Notes under the pieces: generated by a model
Database searches by the model: none
Told to the model about the DNA's origin: nothing
What the model saw: the letters and a program-made list of their open reading frames with translations, nothing else
DNA from: G963666705 sp963666705
Lineage (GTDB): Bacteria > Pseudomonadota > Alphaproteobacteria > CADEGL01
NCBI GenBank assembly: GCA_963666705.2
Contig: CAXXKO010000009.1
Span: forward strand, 350,494 to 414,493
Reading direction: 5' to 3'
DNA: 64,000 nt
Position numbers and translations under genes: made by a program
Part shown: positions 61,401-64,000 of the stretch, one piece after another
Layout: every line of letters starts with the position of its first letter
Numbering within the stretch: the stretch's first letter is position 1

Positions 61401-64000
61401 TCCTTGAACAATCGCTCGTAGTTGGCGAGCACCGGACGCTCAATCTGTGCGGAATGTTCTTGTGAGCGCAGAAAAGGCGCATAGGCGGCAGCCCTGTCGT
61501 GGAGATCGGTCCAGAGGCCGTCGCGGCGCAACTCCGCAACACGCTCATCGCTCTCGCACCACCGCGTCACTTCCGTTCGAAGCTCTGGATCTAAGCCGCC
61601 CTGATTCGCCCAAGGCAAGCGTGGCAAATCGATTGGAGCGAGCCGACGGTTCGGATCGTACGGCGACAGTCCGGCCGGAGAGTATCCGAATATCCGCCGC
61701 GTGACCGGACAGAGCCACCCACTCTCAAGCCGTGTCACGGCAGCCTTCTGGAAATCGAGCTGGTACGCCCCGCCCCCAATGTCCTTTGCGGCCGTAGAGA
61801 CAATCAGTGTCCAGAGTGCCGACAGGACATCCCCTGCTCGGTCCTGGTCTATTCCGCTCTCTAAATCTCCGTCGATCAAGGCGTAGACGAGACGATGCAA
61901 TCGCGACGGCCTTCCGGTTTGAGGGACGGGGCCGGGCCACGATCGACTGTTTCTCGGGCGATCTGCAACCGCCAGTCCAGGACGGCAGACCGAAAGAGGC
62001 TGTCCTCCCGACCGCGGGCTGACGAACCGCATCATTCGGTCCAGCGGCAGCCATGTTGCCAGCCTGTCCCGGAACACGAAATCGATCGCCGCCAACGCCA
62101 GCGCCATCCAGCCCTGCCCGTCCACCCCCGACTCGGCAAGAACGGGCGGCAGTTTCAGCGTCGCCTTCTGCTCAAGATCCGGAAAGGACAGACGCATAAG
62201 GCCCATCGTCTCGGCGTTGTTCTGCACTTTCGGTCGACGAAGAAGCTCGCGATATAGGAACATTTCGGAGAGTTTGGCAGGCTCTTGGGCCATCTCACGA
62301 CCGCCGCCGGCGCGTTCTCGCCACACTTCGGTGGCGAACTCACGCAGCTCGCGCTGTTGCGCGAAAGCCTCGACGAGACTGCCCCAACGTATCGGTTTGG
62401 TCTCGCCTCGGAGCTTGTCTTCAATGTCCCGAATGTATTCGCTGAGTACCGGATCGTTCGCCTTCAGCAAGCTTTCACGTTTCTTTTCGAGTTTCGCCCG
62501 TTCTACTTCCTCCAGCCCGCGACCCCCCTGTACCGAATGGTAGAGGAAGGCCCGCGTCAGGTTGCGCTCCGCGTCCTGCTGGAGTTTCGCAGCCAATCTC
62601 GCAGTGCCTTGGCGGCTATCGGAAAAGGTGAGGGCGCGTCGGCCTCCCAGCGGTCTCCCAGGTTCGTTCAAGGGCCTTGCCAATGACTCGATCAACGCCG
62701 GCATTGCTACGCCCATGAAAAACGGCGGACCGTAGCGCTGCGGCGCCAGACGGGCTTCTGCGGCTCCGGGACAGCAGGCGCGGGCTGCTTCGCCCTCGTC
62801 TAGAGAGATGCGAACCCAGCGGGCGTCGGCAGGCGGATCGTTATCGAACACAATTCCATCATCGACTCTCAGGTACCGGTCGGTGTCCGTTCCGGGTCCT
62901 GGGGACAGCACACCGATACCCCGCGCGATGACACCCGGGCCTTCGTCTTCCGCAGCAGGTTCCACATCCACTGCGAAATCGTCGGTCTGCTCTGCCTGGA
63001 TCGGCACCAGCCGTGTCATGATGCCGAACTCGACCCCGGCAACAAGATTTGGAGTCCCGCATTCGTTGCACGCGAAGAGTTCGAAGACCTGTGCACCACA
63101 ATCGCATCTGTCTCGCTGCTTCAACCAGACTGCACCGAGACCCCAGCCGGACTCTGCAGTCGACAATTCTGCGTCCCGGTATTTGCAGCCAGGATCGATG
63201 CAAGCCCAGACACCTCCCAGAGCGCGATGAAAGACATGCGCCCGCCAAGGCAAGAGTCGCTCACCTGTTTCCGGACACTTCGCACGCGCCGCGGCGTCAA
63301 GTACCAATTGGGCGTCAACTTTTCGACCGGTGCCCTCGGAACCGAACAGGACTTTTGCAGCATCCGAAAGGGTGGCGCCATGCTCCGAGACTTGTTGCTT
63401 GAGTTTCTGAATTCGGGGATGAGGCGCCAGACGCTTCCACAGCTCCTCAGAGGAAAATTCGCGAAGCGCCAACAGCTCAAATGGCGTATCCGGAGCGGCT
63501 AACGGGAGCTGGGTTTCGACCTCGCGCCCCTGGATCACCCGCACACGATTCTCGTCTATGCCCCCAAGATCCGAAGCGAAACGCTTTAGCTTCGCTTCTG
63601 TTCCGTCTCCCTCGCCGATTGTGGCAGATGTCGCCAGCAGCCGAACCTGGTCCGGCTCAACGCCAAAGGCGGCCCTTACCCGACGCAGCAGTAGTGCCAT
63701 CTCGGCCGCCTGGGCGCCGATGTAGCTATGTGCCTCGTCCAGAACGATCCAGCGCAGCAAACCCTGCGAACGCTCCAGGATCGGTCGGTCCTTAGCGCGG
63801 AGGAGCAAATACTCCAGCATTGTCACGTTGGTAACGAGTATCGACGGCGGGGCCTCGCGAATCTGCCGGCGGTTGCCGATCTCGGCAGCTCCAAGCCGAC
63901 CGCGGTCCTCCTGTCGGGGCGTTTCGGGCGTCAAGCCGTTGTAAAGCGCAAATCTCACCCGGTCTTTGATTGGCGCAGTCCAGGCGGTCAGCCGCTCGCG
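58441..64000 (-). pseudogene. Very large DEAD/DEAH helicase with DUF1998 domain (DruE-like), frameshifted, 5' end outside window
   Basis: Over 1850 codons remain. Helicase motifs in order: 'IVLDEAHSYIGAQAAEMALL' (II), 'VRLLATSATIGEG' (III), 'LLNCSTTMEMGIDIPNVQLV' (V) and 'SNYRQRLGRAGRRG' (VI). A Cys-rich insertion 'RCDCGAQVFELFACNECGTP' lies mid-protein. The DUF1998 region has 'ECSSCRAFGLARMAPDACPE' and the four-Cys motif 'CVEDCTQGCPACVLRP'. A C-terminal domain of about 320 residues then follows. Frame changes occur near 60724, 59851, 59500 and 59415. Size and domain order fit Druantia DruE; DISARM DrmA/DrmB or DpdJ are alternatives. Any partner gene (such as druH) would be to the right of the window. 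Confidence 0.72.

Overview
The window is a high-GC chromosomal segment (roughly 70% G+C by eye) from an alphaproteobacterium, most likely Rhodospirillales-like. The inference rests on gene content: split b/b' ATP synthase subunits in an atpI-B-E-F'-F operon, a CcrM-type GANTC methyltransferase beside rnhB, a thrB-rnhA pair, a DsbA-like gene beside smc, a DUF721/DciA gene and a PodJ-like Sel1 protein. No 16S or other taxonomic marker is present.

Positions 1-25.3 kb are ordinary core genome. They hold the end of a DsbD-like transporter, a peroxiredoxin, rnhA-thrB, a tandem CDGSH protein and a lipoprotein. A glycine-cleavage operon follows (gcvT-gcvH-gcvP), preceded by a sigma70-like promoter and a tandem glycine riboswitch. 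Next come the F0 operon (with a frameshift in atpF), smc, a DsbA-like gene, dciA and mutY, an IS630-family insertion, a MITE-like element with 34-bp perfect terminal inverted repeats, and a reverse-strand run ccrM, rnhB, CPA2 antiporter, radical SAM and phosphotransferase.

Positions 25.3-30.6 kb are a mixed patch. It holds an LLM flavin oxidoreductase, a strikingly AT-rich two-gene cassette (three-TM protein plus DPPW methyltransferase-like protein) truncated by a scrambled IS4 remnant, and an exported ureohydrolase lying between direct copies of a glycosyltransferase gene start. Core genes resume at 30.6-48.5 kb: two small glycosyltransferase genes, moaB, a soluble lytic transglycosylase, uracil-DNA glycosylase, ETF-quinone oxidoreductase, a TPR lipoprotein, ispE, a polarity cluster (PodJ-like protein, a coiled-coil protein and a ParB-like protein sharing one short N-terminal motif), gmd-fcl and tRNA-Gln.

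From tRNA-Gln to the right edge (48.5-64 kb) is an accessory island. It starts with an (A)ACAGGG repeat cluster and a translationally coupled trio, DUF3489-DUF2924-serine recombinase. Beyond this the island is a graveyard: two same-orientation rve transposase elements flank a caspase-family gene that is frameshifted and split by an intact IS4 element with a 9-bp target duplication. IS630, IS3 and IS6 remnants follow, then a broken secreted protein, and a very large DUF1998 helicase (Druantia DruE-like) that carries at least four frameshifts and runs off the window.

Dispersed palindromic elements bounded by CTAG/TA occur throughout the core part, and three of them begin exactly at the TAG stop codons of host genes (peroxiredoxin, mutY, ccrM).
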